A stretch of 7,186 nt of DNA from JACQNR01 sp964533045 (GCA_964533045.1 CAZHKT010000163.1:1-7186); one strand, 5' to 3'. Numbered from the stretch's first letter, positions 1-5,440 are shown. A program made the numbers and translations. The notes: generated from the letters alone by a model not told the origin.

Positions 1-104
1 TGCTTAACCGGAGATGCCTTACCGAGTTTCAACACGAACCGTTGACAGCGCCCCGCCTTCCCAGGGCATGGCGTTTGCGTCTTGTCCGCGATAAAATCAA
101 AAAG

Positions 105-299
105 ATGGAACTGCGCGTTGCCAAATTTCGAACGCACGAGGAGGCTGAGGAGGCCGACCTGGCATACTACCGCAGCCTGACTCCGGAGCAGCGATTGGAA
201 ATCCTCTTTCAGCTCCGGGAGATGTACCTCAAGGATTTCGATGCCTCTTCCCAAAGAATGGCGCGAGTTTATCGAATTACTCAACTGCCACGAAGTTGA
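105..299 (+). CDS. Small charged helical protein, antitoxin-like partner of the nucleotidyltransferase
   Basis: A 64-residue protein of unknown function. It is highly charged and probably all helical: an E/A-rich stretch (about residues 9-18, HEEAEEADLAYY) is followed by SLTPEQRLEILFQLREMYLKD and a basic tail ending RMARVYRITQLPRS. There is no signal peptide or membrane segment. I prefer the ATG at 105 because similarity to small ORFs that precede nucleotidyltransferases (as I recall them) begins there. The upstream extension to position 42 would need a GTG/TTG-type start and has an unconvincing arginine-rich composition. No strong Shine-Dalgarno is visible before 105. Its last 59 bases overlap the start of the nucleotidyltransferase gene in another frame, which suggests translational coupling. 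By analogy with two-gene AbiE/MNT-type cassettes it may be an antitoxin or accessory subunit, but this is inference from context only. Confidence 0.6.
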   Translation: MELRVAKFRTHEEAEEADLAYYRSLTPEQRLEILFQLREMYLKDFDASSQRMARVYRITQLPRS

Positions 300-699
300 G
301 TATCTGGTAGTCGGTGCGACGGCGCTGGCGCATCACGGGATTCCGCGTTTTACTGGAGACCTCGATATTCTCGTCCGCAGCACACCCGATAACGCGCAGC
401 GCGTGGAGCGCCTCCTTCGAGATTTCGGATTCGCTCAATTGGGACTGACGGCGCAGGACTTCATCAACTCGTATCAGGTGGTTCAGCTGGGCGTGGCCCC
501 GCTGCGGATTGACCTTGTGACTTCCTTGTCGGGCGTGACTTTTGAAGAGGCGTGGGCCGGCCGGGTTTCGGTGGTCATGGACGGCGTTAAGGTCAACATG
601 CTGGGGCGGAAAGAGCTGATCGAAAACAAGAAAGTGACCCGCCGCCCACAAGATCTTGCCGACCTCAACGCGCTTGGCGAAAAACTAGAAGATTCCTAG
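241..699 (+). CDS. Minimal nucleotidyltransferase (AbiEii/MNT-like superfamily)
   Basis: A 152-residue cytoplasmic protein with the hallmarks of the DNA polymerase beta-type nucleotidyltransferase fold. Residues 21-45 read YLVVGATALAHHG followed by RFTGDLDILV. This gives the helix-capping glycine segment and the paired metal-binding aspartates D40 and D42. D91 in LRIDLVT is the likely third acidic residue. The C-terminal part (about 122-145, GRKELIENK then RRPQDLADL) matches the pattern in small nucleotidyltransferases that resemble AbiEii toxins. The glycine motif is GA rather than the classical GS/GG. Such proteins may transfer nucleotides to tRNA or to a partner protein; the substrate here cannot be told. 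The start at 241 lies inside the preceding small ORF. The stop is 10 bp from the stop of the convergent pabC, with no obvious terminator between them. Confidence 0.8.
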   Translation: MPLPKEWREFIELLNCHEVEYLVVGATALAHHGIPRFTGDLDILVRSTPDNAQRVERLLRDFGFAQLGLTAQDFINSYQVVQLGVAPLRIDLVTSLSGVTFEEAWAGRVSVVMDGVKVNMLGRKELIENKKVTRRPQDLADLNALGEKLEDS

Positions 700-709
700 G
701 CGCATTCCC

Positions 710-1558
710 CTACATTTTCAAATAGTCCTGCACATAGTTCTTGAACGCCACGTCCATCGCGGCGGTGATTCTGCCGGGGGAGGGATAATTCCATTGCGGG
801 TGGATGAAGCTGACGCCCGCGACTTCGCGCGTGGTGGAGCTGATGAAGACTTCTTCAGCGGCCGAAAGGTCGTCGGTGGTTAAATCGACTTCGCGGATGC
901 TGACGCCGTGGCGCGGCGCGATTTCGAGCAGGACATCGCGCGTGACGCCGGCCAGGCAGCCGGAGGAAAGCGGCGGCGTCAGAATCTCTCCGCCGCGCAC
1001 CAGGAAGATATTGGCCGAGGTGCACTCGGCGATCTGGTCCTTTTCGTTGAGCAGGATGGCGTCGTCGAAGCCCGCTTCTTGGGCGCGCTGGATGACGCCG
1101 ATGTGCGGTACCCAGGAAAGCATCTTGGCGCCGGCGTAATGTCCGCCGGTGTAGATCCCTTCCGGCTCGATGGTCAGGCGATGCGCGGCGGGCCAGGGGG
1201 CGAGCGGCTTGGTGAAGATGAGGAGGTCGGTGGGCGGCAGCCCTTCGGCCTGGGACCACATGCCGCCATGATTCTTGACGAAGGAAACGCGCGCCACGCC
1301 TTCCGGCCTGTGGTTGGCGGTGGCGAGGTCCATAATGGCCCGGCGAACTTTATCGTAGTCAAACGGCATCTCGATTTCCAGTCGGTCCGCATCGCGCAGC
1401 AGGCGGGCCCAGTGGCGTTCGAAAGCGAAGGGGATGCCGCGATAGATGCGCAGCGTGGTGAAGATCCCCCACCCCATCAGCAGGCCCATTTGCCCGGGCG
1501 AAAGATGCACTTCCCGGAGCGGTGCGATGCGGTCGTTGTGATAGATCAGTGAGTCCAT
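710..1558 (-). CDS. pabC: Aminodeoxychorismate lyase (class IV PLP aminotransferase fold)
   Basis: A 282-residue class IV PLP-dependent enzyme. In this context it most likely converts 4-amino-4-deoxychorismate to p-aminobenzoate plus pyruvate in cytosolic folate synthesis. The N-terminal GLLMGWGIFTTLRIYRGIPF matches the usual DRGLLYGDGVFETLR-type region. K145 in AGAKMLSW is the expected Schiff-base lysine. E178 in QIAECTSANIFLV is the conserved glutamate contacting the PLP ring nitrogen, and SGCLAGVTRDVLLE (199-212) is the phosphate-binding loop. Branched-chain and D-amino acid aminotransferases share this fold, so fold alone does not settle the substrate. The adjacent upstream pabB on the same strand, 40 bp away, favours the lyase. 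The start fits the family's length. The nearest AAGGA lies only about 3 nt from the ATG, a rather tight spacing, and sits at the edge of a REP palindrome. Confidence 0.85.
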   Translation of the reverse strand: MDSLIYHNDRIAPLREVHLSPGQMGLLMGWGIFTTLRIYRGIPFAFERHWARLLRDADRLEIEMPFDYDKVRRAIMDLATANHRPEGVARVSFVKNHGGMWSQAEGLPPTDLLIFTKPLAPWPAAHRLTIEPEGIYTGGHYAGAKMLSWVPHIGVIQRAQEAGFDDAILLNEKDQIAECTSANIFLVRGGEILTPPLSSGCLAGVTRDVLLEIAPRHGVSIREVDLTTDDLSAAEEVFISSTTREVAGVSFIHPQWNYPSPGRITAAMDVAFKNYVQDYLKM

Positions 1559-1570
1559 AGGTCCTTCGTG

Positions 1571-1595
1571 GTAGCGGCGGTGCCCTCACCGTCGC
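1571..1595 (+). repeat. GTAG-type REP palindrome, copy D
   Basis: The tetranucleotide GTAG is followed by an imperfect palindrome, GCGGCGGTG (1574-1582), loop CCCT, CACCGTCGC (1587-1595), with one G/T mismatch. It lies in the 40-bp gap between pabB and pabC and points toward copy E, so the two form an inverted pair. It shares the GTAGCGGCGG head with the copies near 2.9-3.0 kb. In the pabB-pabC message it would form a hairpin that could tune pabC expression. Confidence 0.7.
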
Positions 1596-1598
1596 AAG

Positions 1599-2840
1599 TT
1601 ATTGCGCGCGCGCCCGCGGCGATGAGGACATCGCTGCTACAGAGGTTCCTATCCCCAGGGCTTCCAGCAGCGGCTGCGCCTTGAGCAGCATCTCCTCGTA
1701 CTCCGCCTGCGGCCTGGAATCATACACGATGCCGCAGCCCACGTTGAACGCGGCGACACCGTGGCGCAGGGTGATGGTGCGAATGGCAACGCTGAAATCC
1801 ATTTCAAAACTCGCCGAGGCGGGCGCACCGCGCAGAATACCGATCGCTCCCATCGAGACGCCGCGCGGGGCGCCTTCGATTTCATGCAAGATTTCCATGG
1901 CGCGAATCTTGGGCGCGCCGGTGATCGAGCCGCAAGGGAACAGGGCCCGGAGGACGTCGTCCGGCCGAATGCCGGGTTTCAACTCGCCTTCGACGTGTGA
2001 GACCAGGTGATAAAGATGCGGCAGCGCGTCGGTCTCCCACAGATGCGCCCCAATCGTGTCGTAGCGGCAGACGCGGCCCAGGTCGTTGCGCAGCAAATCC
2101 ACAATCATAACATTCTCAGCGCGATCCTTGGCGCTCGCCAGCAGTTGCCGGCGGCGGGCCTCGTCTTCGATTGGATCCCCACGGCGTGCCACCGTGCCCT
2201 TGATGGGACTGGCCAGAATGCGGCCGTGGCGGACGCAGAAGAATCGCTCCGGAGAATCGCTGACAATGGAGGCGTGCGGCGTCTTCAGCAAGGCCCGCAT
2301 GGGCGCGCGGCCGGGGGCGAGACGGGCGTAAATTTCGTTGGCGGTCAGCCCTTCAAGTCGTGCCGCGAAGCGTTGCGTGAGATTGGCCTGATAAATGTCG
2401 CCCGCCGCGATATAGCGGCGGATGTGTTCGACGTCGGCCATAAACCGACCACGGTCGAAGTCATGGAGGAGTTCGACGGGGGCGGAGGTTGCGCCACCCG
2501 GCAATGCCCATTCGGCGGGCGGGAGTTGTTCGATCCGGTCGTAGTAGGCGAAGGAGAACTCGGGAAGCCCGGGCGCTGGGGCAAGTGCCACTCGCTCGAA
2601 GGCCCGGCCGAGTTCATAGGCCAGGTAGCCGATGGCCCCGCCGGAAGGGCATTGCGCCGCGTGGCGCACCAACCAGGGGCGAAACTCGGCAAAGGTTTCC
2701 GCGCTGCCTTCCAGCACGCTTACAGGATGAACGGCCGCCAGCGCGGTCGGTTCCGTGCGGCCCAGCCAGCGCCCTTCGAGCAGCACGGGCCGCGCCTCTG
2801 CTGACGCGGCAAGCACCCCGCGAATGTCCAGTTCCGGCAT
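1599..2840 (-). CDS. pabB: Aminodeoxychorismate synthase component I
   Basis: A 413-residue chorismate-binding enzyme of the PabB/TrpE family. With a PabA-type glutaminase, absent here, it aminates chorismate to 4-amino-4-deoxychorismate. The signature GDIYQANLTQRF is at 147-158. The motif SPIKGT (211-216) carries the PabB-type active-site lysine K214. AENVMIVDLLRNDLGRV (241-257) and CGSITGAPK (303-311) are the conserved core and metal/chorismate-binding segments. PIKGT instead of the PIAGT of anthranilate synthases marks this as PabB rather than TrpE. I chose the ATG at 2840 because an upstream in-frame extension to 2927 is encoded by repeat sequence and looks unlike the family. The tail after LLEALGI is unusual: its codons come from a REP palindrome. 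pabC follows 40 bp downstream, probably co-transcribed. An inverted repeat overlaps the ribosome binding region. Confidence 0.92.
   Translation of the reverse strand: MPELDIRGVLAASAEARPVLLEGRWLGRTEPTALAAVHPVSVLEGSAETFAEFRPWLVRHAAQCPSGGAIGYLAYELGRAFERVALAPAPGLPEFSFAYYDRIEQLPPAEWALPGGATSAPVELLHDFDRGRFMADVEHIRRYIAAGDIYQANLTQRFAARLEGLTANEIYARLAPGRAPMRALLKTPHASIVSDSPERFFCVRHGRILASPIKGTVARRGDPIEDEARRRQLLASAKDRAENVMIVDLLRNDLGRVCRYDTIGAHLWETDALPHLYHLVSHVEGELKPGIRPDDVLRALFPCGSITGAPKIRAMEILHEIEGAPRGVSMGAIGILRGAPASASFEMDFSVAIRTITLRHGVAAFNVGCGIVYDSRPQAEYEEMLLKAQPLLEALGIGTSVAAMSSSPRARAQ
1616..1640 (-). repeat. GTAG-type REP palindrome, copy E, inside the 3' end of pabB
   Basis: Read on the minus strand, GTAG (1640-1637) leads into an imperfect palindrome with arms GCAGCGATG and CATCGCCGC around loop TCCT, with one mismatch. 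It is inverted relative to copy D, with both GTAG ends facing outward as in BIME-like pairs. It lies within the coding sequence, so it encodes the C-terminal tail of PabB (VAAMSSSP). Confidence 0.65.
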
Positions 2841-2849
2841 GCAGCCAAT

Positions 2850-2875
2850 ATACCACCCTCTCGCAGCGGTGGTAT
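2850..2875 (-). promoter_or_regulatory. Perfect inverted repeat over the pabB ribosome binding region
   Basis: The arms ATACCACC and GGTGGTAT are 8 bp, perfectly complementary and separated by 10 nt. The repeat ends 9 nt before the pabB ATG. In the mRNA the 3' arm contains the only purine-rich Shine-Dalgarno-like stretch (GAGGGTGG), so the hairpin could hide it. As DNA it could equally be an operator for a dimeric repressor. No clear -35/-10 pair was found upstream. Confidence 0.5.
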
Positions 2876-2888
2876 CTGACCGGGATCT

Positions 2889-2911
2889 GTAGCGGCGGGC
2901 GTTAGCCCGCC
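2889..2911 (+). repeat. GTAG-type REP palindrome, copy A
   Basis: GTAGC is followed by a perfect 7-bp stem, GGCGGGC (2894-2900) and GCCCGCC (2905-2911), around loop GTTA. It is inverted relative to copies B and C, about 57 bp away, with GTAG ends outward. Confidence 0.8.
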
Positions 2912-2968
2912 AGGGGTGCGTTTCCAATGATGGCCAAGCGGTTTCGCTCTTGTGTCGAAAATGAGGGT

Positions 2969-2991
2969 GGCGGGCTAAAGCCCGCCGCTAC
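2969..2991 (-). repeat. GTAG-type REP palindrome, copy B
   Basis: On the minus strand it reads GTAGC then GGCGGGC-TTTA-GCCCGCC, a perfect 7-bp stem. It is the first unit of a 33-bp direct tandem with copy C and lies between pabB and the gene ending at 3038. On the minus-strand transcript it follows the 3038 stop codon and could protect the 3' end or act as a weak terminator. Confidence 0.8.
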
Positions 2992-3001
2992 GGCTTGCAG
3001 T

Positions 3002-3024
3002 GGCAGGCTAAAGCCCGCCGCTAC
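3002..3024 (-). repeat. GTAG-type REP palindrome, copy C
   Basis: Nearly identical to copy B over its 23 bases, with one base change in one stem arm (GGCAGGC on the plus strand instead of GGCGGGC). The GGCT flank and a TGCAG further out are also shared. It lies 14 bp downstream of the stop codon at 3038 on the minus strand. Confidence 0.8.
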
Positions 3025-3037
3025 GGCTCTGCAGGAA

Positions 3038-3757
3038 TTACCAATCGACGCGCAGGGTGAGCGGCTGCCGCAGGCGGATGCGCATCTGGCTGTCCGGTGG
3101 GACATGCACCTCGTTCCCCTTGGGAACAAGGAACGTGAGACCGAGGACGGCGCCGCCAGTGATGGGGAGCGTGGCCGCCATGGCAGCGGTGCTTGCCACC
3201 TGGGCCTGAATGGCGGAAAAGACTCCCAGCCCGAGCAGTCCCCCGGTCAGGCGTTTCCAGGTGCCAGCGTTGGTACCTTTCAGGATGCCCTCCGCGTCCA
3301 CCTCGGTGTTGGTGCGAGGCTTGGCGTCGAGGCCGGTGAGCAGGGCCGAGATGGGTTGATCCTTGCCATCGGGCAGGGTGACCAGTTCAAAGCGCAGACC
3401 GATTTCGGCGGCCCGGCGCAGGCGTCCTTCCCGGCGAATGTAGGTAATCCGGCCGCCAATCAGGCTGCCCGCGGGCAAAACCACCTGGCCATCGATCGAG
3501 ATCGGGCTCACCAGCTGGGCGGTAAACGGGTCGCCCTCATGGCTCACGCCGGAATGAATTCCGGAAAGCAGCTGGATTTTGGCTTCGGTTTCCGCCGGGA
3601 CAGTGACGATTTCGGGAGGGTGGGGCGCACCGTGCAAGAAGGCGGCATGCTGCGCGGGGGCGGTTCCGTCAGCAGCCGGGCGCGGGAGGTGTGTCTCGGC
3701 CCAGAGGGGGGAAGTGAGGCCCAGCGCCACGATCAAGAAGAAGGAGATACGTCGCAT
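3038..3757 (-). CDS. Secreted protein with TrbI/VirB10-like beta domain, function unknown
   Basis: A 239-residue exported protein. Residues 1-20 form a signal peptide (MRRISFFLIVALGLTSPLWA, then ETH). A proline/alanine-rich linker runs to about 50. A beta domain follows (about 50-145) with GDPFTAQLVSPI, then VVLPAGSLIGGRI, then FELVTLPDG. This spacing resembles the C-terminal domain of VirB10/TrbI (a stable polar loop, LPxGSxxxG, then LPDG). A Gly/Ala-rich hydrophobic segment (about 170-210) precedes a final strand, SQMRIRLRQPLTLRVDW. Such stand-alone proteins are, from memory, frequent in Acidobacteriota and are not evidence of a type IV secretion system; no other vir/trb gene is present. 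The start at 3757 has a good AAAGGAG about 9 nt upstream; a longer reading frame upstream lacks a signal peptide. Its partner and role are not known. Confidence 0.75.
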   Translation of the reverse strand: MRRISFFLIVALGLTSPLWAETHLPRPAADGTAPAQHAAFLHGAPHPPEIVTVPAETEAKIQLLSGIHSGVSHEGDPFTAQLVSPISIDGQVVLPAGSLIGGRITYIRREGRLRRAAEIGLRFELVTLPDGKDQPISALLTGLDAKPRTNTEVDAEGILKGTNAGTWKRLTGGLLGLGVFSAIQAQVASTAAMAATLPITGGAVLGLTFLVPKGNEVHVPPDSQMRIRLRQPLTLRVDW

Positions 3758-3930
3758 TGGTGTCGGCTCCTTTGCCCCTTCGGGCCTGGGTGGCGCCGCA
3801 CGTCGGAGCGGAAGATTCTGCCGCGCCCGTCCCTTTTCAACGTGCCTGCGCCCCACTGAGTCCGATGACCCGAATGCGCCTATTGTCTCTCGCTGCTGCT
3901 GCCAACGCAAGCGGAGAAACAGCCTATGCC

Positions 3931-3952
3931 CGGTTCGCGCATGGCCGAACCG
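3931..3952 (-). repeat. 7-bp inverted repeat downstream of csp
   Basis: Arms CGGTTCG (3931-3937) and CGAACCG (3946-3952) are perfectly complementary around an 8-nt loop. The repeat sits just beyond the csp terminator on the minus strand and has no T-tract of its own. It may back up termination or stabilise a 3' end. Confidence 0.45.
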
Positions 3953-3954
3953 CT

Positions 3955-3977
3955 AAAAGAGCGGGGAATCCCTGCTC
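3955..3977 (-). terminator. Intrinsic terminator of the cold-shock gene
   Basis: Immediately after the csp stop codon the minus strand folds as GAGC-A-GGG, loop ATT, CCC-C-GCTC (one A/C mismatch), followed by TTTT. Position, stem and T-run are those of a rho-independent terminator. It would separate csp from the secreted-protein gene at 3757. Confidence 0.7.
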
Positions 3978-3979
3978 GC

Positions 3980-4189
3980 CTAACTTACTTTCGTCACTTT
4001 GTCGGCTTGAGGGCCCTTTTGACCTTGAACGATGTCGAACTCGACCGTATCGCCTTCCTGAAGGGTCTTGAATCCCTCGCCCTGGATGGCGGTGTAGTGG
4101 ACGAATACGTCCGCGCCGCCGTCCTGGCCGATGAAACCGTAACCCTTGGCGTTATTGAACCACTTTACTTTTCCTTGAAGTCGCGCCAC
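3980..4189 (-). CDS. cspA: Cold-shock domain protein (CspA family)
   Basis: A 69-residue single cold-shock domain, an OB-fold RNA/ssDNA chaperone of the cytoplasm. GKVKWFNNAKGYGFI (6-20) contains RNP1 (KGYGFI), and DVFVHYTAI (27-35) contains RNP2. The ending GPQADKVTKV is standard, and the length is the usual 65-70 residues. The start is a GTG at 4189: a good Shine-Dalgarno (AAAGGGGG) lies about 7 nt upstream, and the homology begins there. An in-frame ATG at 4231 would add 14 unrelated residues. The gene has a predicted promoter at 4329-4357, giving a leader of about 130 nt, long as in many cold-shock genes. That leader contains a strong intrinsic terminator. A second terminator follows the stop codon. 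It is probably monocistronic. Confidence 0.95.
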   Translation of the reverse strand: MARLQGKVKWFNNAKGYGFIGQDGGADVFVHYTAIQGEGFKTLQEGDTVEFDIVQGQKGPQADKVTKVS

Positions 4190-4236
4190 TTGCGTTCCCC
4201 CTTTGTCACTTCTTTCAGGACTGCCGGCCATCCGCG

Positions 4237-4273
4237 AAAAGCAAAAAGCCGAGAATCCGATTGGACCCTCGGC
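4237..4273 (-). terminator. Strong intrinsic terminator inside the csp leader
   Basis: On the minus strand the arms GCCGAGGGTCC (4273-4263) and GGATTCTCGGC (4258-4248) pair over all 11 positions, two of them as G-U, around loop AATC. TTTTTGCTTTT follows directly. It lies about 80 nt past the Nudix stop codon and about 50 nt before the csp GTG, downstream of the predicted csp promoter. It either ends the Nudix transcript or acts as an attenuator in the csp leader. No second promoter is evident between it and csp. Confidence 0.85.
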
Positions 4274-4328
4274 GACCTCGCTAACTTGCACGTGCCGTCG
4301 CTAACACCCAGCAAGCTCCCGGCTGAGA

Positions 4329-4357
4329 TAAATAGCCGAGAGACAATCACTTGTCAA
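4329..4357 (-). promoter_or_regulatory. Sigma70-type promoter for csp
   Basis: A perfect TTGACA (-35, 4357-4352) is followed after 17 nt by TATTTA (-10, 4334-4329). Transcription would start near 4322. The -35 box includes the stop codon of the upstream Nudix gene. The -10 is a weak match, so the call rests mainly on the -35 and the spacing. Confidence 0.6.
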
Positions 4358-4938
4358 GAGGATAGTGAGAATTTGAGTCCAGGGAGACGGGAAGGCCATT
4401 TCCCCCGCCGTCCAGAAAGGATCAGCCAAGAAAGACCCACCAGCGTCTTTCCATCACGGATGCGACCCCGGCTCATCATCCGGCGCAGCTCCGGCAGGGT
4501 GAAAACGTGGGTTTCGATCCGCTCGTCGGCCTCCGGACGGGCCTTACCCGGAACGAGGTCCGTGGCCAGGACCAGATGCATTTCTTCGGCCACAAACCCC
4601 GGCGTAGGGAAGAAGCTCAACACCCGGCGGAAGCGCCGCGCCCGGTGGCCGGTTTCTTCCAGCAGTTCTCGTCTTGCCGCCCTCAGGATGCTCTCGCCCG
4701 GTTCCAGCCCGCCGGCGACCAGTTCCCAGAGCTTTTGCCCCGCCGCATAGCGGTACTGGCGGATCAACAGAACCCGGTTCCCCGGCAGCAGGGGGAGGAC
4801 GACAACCGAGCCAGGGTGCACCACAATTTCGCGCGAGACTTCCACGCCGCCCGGCTCGATGACGCGGTCCCGGCGCAGTTTCACGACCCGGCCGTCATAG
4901 ACCAGTTTGCTTTCCAAGACAGATATTCGTGACCTCAT
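4354..4938 (-). CDS. Nudix hydrolase, ADP-ribose pyrophosphatase-like
   Basis: A 194-residue cytoplasmic Nudix enzyme. The Nudix box fits GX5EX7REUXEEXG: G76, E82, then R90-E91-L-L-E94-E95-T-G97. The glutamates bind the catalytic divalent metals. Features typical of the ADP-ribose/NudF subgroup are VLLIRQYRYAAGQKLWELVAGG before the box and FFPTPGFVAEEMHLVLA (109-125) after it. The latter has the acidic pair E118/E119 expected to act in catalysis. The likely reaction is hydrolysis of ADP-ribose to AMP and ribose 5-phosphate, but other nucleoside diphosphate sugars are possible. The residue after the box glycine is H98, where a hydrophobic residue is usual. The start at 4938 has AAGGA about 9 nt upstream. 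The final basic residues (RRGKWPSRLPGLKFSLSS) have no recognised role. The stop codon lies within the csp -35 box. Confidence 0.9.
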   Translation of the reverse strand: MRSRISVLESKLVYDGRVVKLRRDRVIEPGGVEVSREIVVHPGSVVVLPLLPGNRVLLIRQYRYAAGQKLWELVAGGLEPGESILRAARRELLEETGHRARRFRRVLSFFPTPGFVAEEMHLVLATDLVPGKARPEADERIETHVFTLPELRRMMSRGRIRDGKTLVGLSWLILSGRRGKWPSRLPGLKFSLSS

Positions 4939-5008
4939 CGAGCCATCCTTGCATGCGGCGACAGGCCGTGCAAGACCGTCGCGGCTCGTCGGCCGTGCTT
5001 GGCGACAG

Positions 5009-5440
5009 TCAATTGCCGACTTCGAAGGTGGCGATCAGGGCCTTGGCACTCTTATCGTCTTCCTTTTCCTTGAGGGCCTCGCGATAGCGGACCAGTTTCT
5101 CTTTGAGCTTGGCGAAGGCCTCGCGCTTGGCCCGGCAGGCCTCGAGAGTGGCCTTGGGCATCGAGGGTTTCTTGAGAGCCTCGTCATAGCAGGCGTTGGC
5201 GGCATCCAGGATGCCCTCGCACAGGCCCAGTTTGCTCAGACAGCTTCGCCGGTGGAAGGCTCTCTCAAATTCCGCGAGATTTTCTTTTTGAACAGTGGCA
5301 ATCAGGTCGGCAAGACTCGTCCGATAGCTGGCCACCATTGCTTCTTCATCGGTGCACACTTCCTCCTGCGACTTCTTGTCATCGGCGGGACTGGCGGCGG
5401 CCGCAGCCACGATGAGGAAAAGGAAGACCCCTTTTTTCAT
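5009..5440 (-). CDS. Small secreted cysteine-containing helical protein, function unknown
   Basis: A 143-residue exported protein not matched to a known family. Residues 1-19 are a signal peptide (MKKGVFLFLIVAAAAASPA, then DDKKSQ). The mature part is hydrophilic and predicted to be helical, with five cysteines at 29, 67, 74, 84 and 102. Spacings such as CLSKLGLC and CEGILDAANAC suggest disulfide-linked helices, with one cysteine left unpaired or used between subunits. The C-terminal third (105-130) is Lys/Glu-rich and may be a coiled coil. No lipobox is present. The start at 5440 has AAGAGG about 7 nt upstream. The Nudix gene follows 70 bp downstream on the same strand, possibly co-transcribed. 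A predicted promoter lies at 5583-5611. The gene is divergent from the pilin-like operon. Confidence 0.75.
   Translation of the reverse strand: MKKGVFLFLIVAAAAASPADDKKSQEEVCTDEEAMVASYRTSLADLIATVQKENLAEFERAFHRRSCLSKLGLCEGILDAANACYDEALKKPSMPKATLEACRAKREAFAKLKEKLVRYREALKEKEDDKSAKALIATFEVGN

Noticed and set aside
42..70. TTGACA at 42-47 as promoter of the first small ORF
   Set aside because: No acceptable -10 hexamer is found 16-18 nt downstream; a GATAAA at 90-95 is far too distant.
908..1552. Long plus-strand reading frame opposite pabC
   Set aside because: It is a shadow of pabC in GC-rich DNA. The protein has low-complexity Gly/Arg/Asp composition and no domain, while the opposite strand has clear catalytic motifs.
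2007..2804. Long plus-strand reading frame opposite pabB
   Set aside because: It lies wholly over conserved pabB sequence and has no recognisable fold or good ribosome binding site.
2847..2852. TATATT as a -10 box for pabB
   Set aside because: It lies only 6 nt before the ATG and has no -35 match at the right distance; it is better explained as part of the inverted repeat.
2969..3034. Tandem palindromic repeats as a CRISPR array
   Set aside because: There are only two units with a spacer of about 10 nt that is itself repeated, and no cas genes; they are REP elements.
3038..3757. Evidence for a type IV secretion or conjugation locus
   Set aside because: Only a distant VirB10/TrbI-like domain is present, with no ATPase, relaxase or other vir/trb gene nearby.
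2927..3859. 310-residue plus-strand reading frame
   Set aside because: It runs through REP palindromes and opposite a gene with a signal peptide and good Shine-Dalgarno. Its composition looks antisense.
3926..4750. Plus-strand reading frame opposite csp and the Nudix gene
   Set aside because: It crosses two well-supported genes and a terminator on the other strand and has an Arg/Ser-rich nonsense composition.
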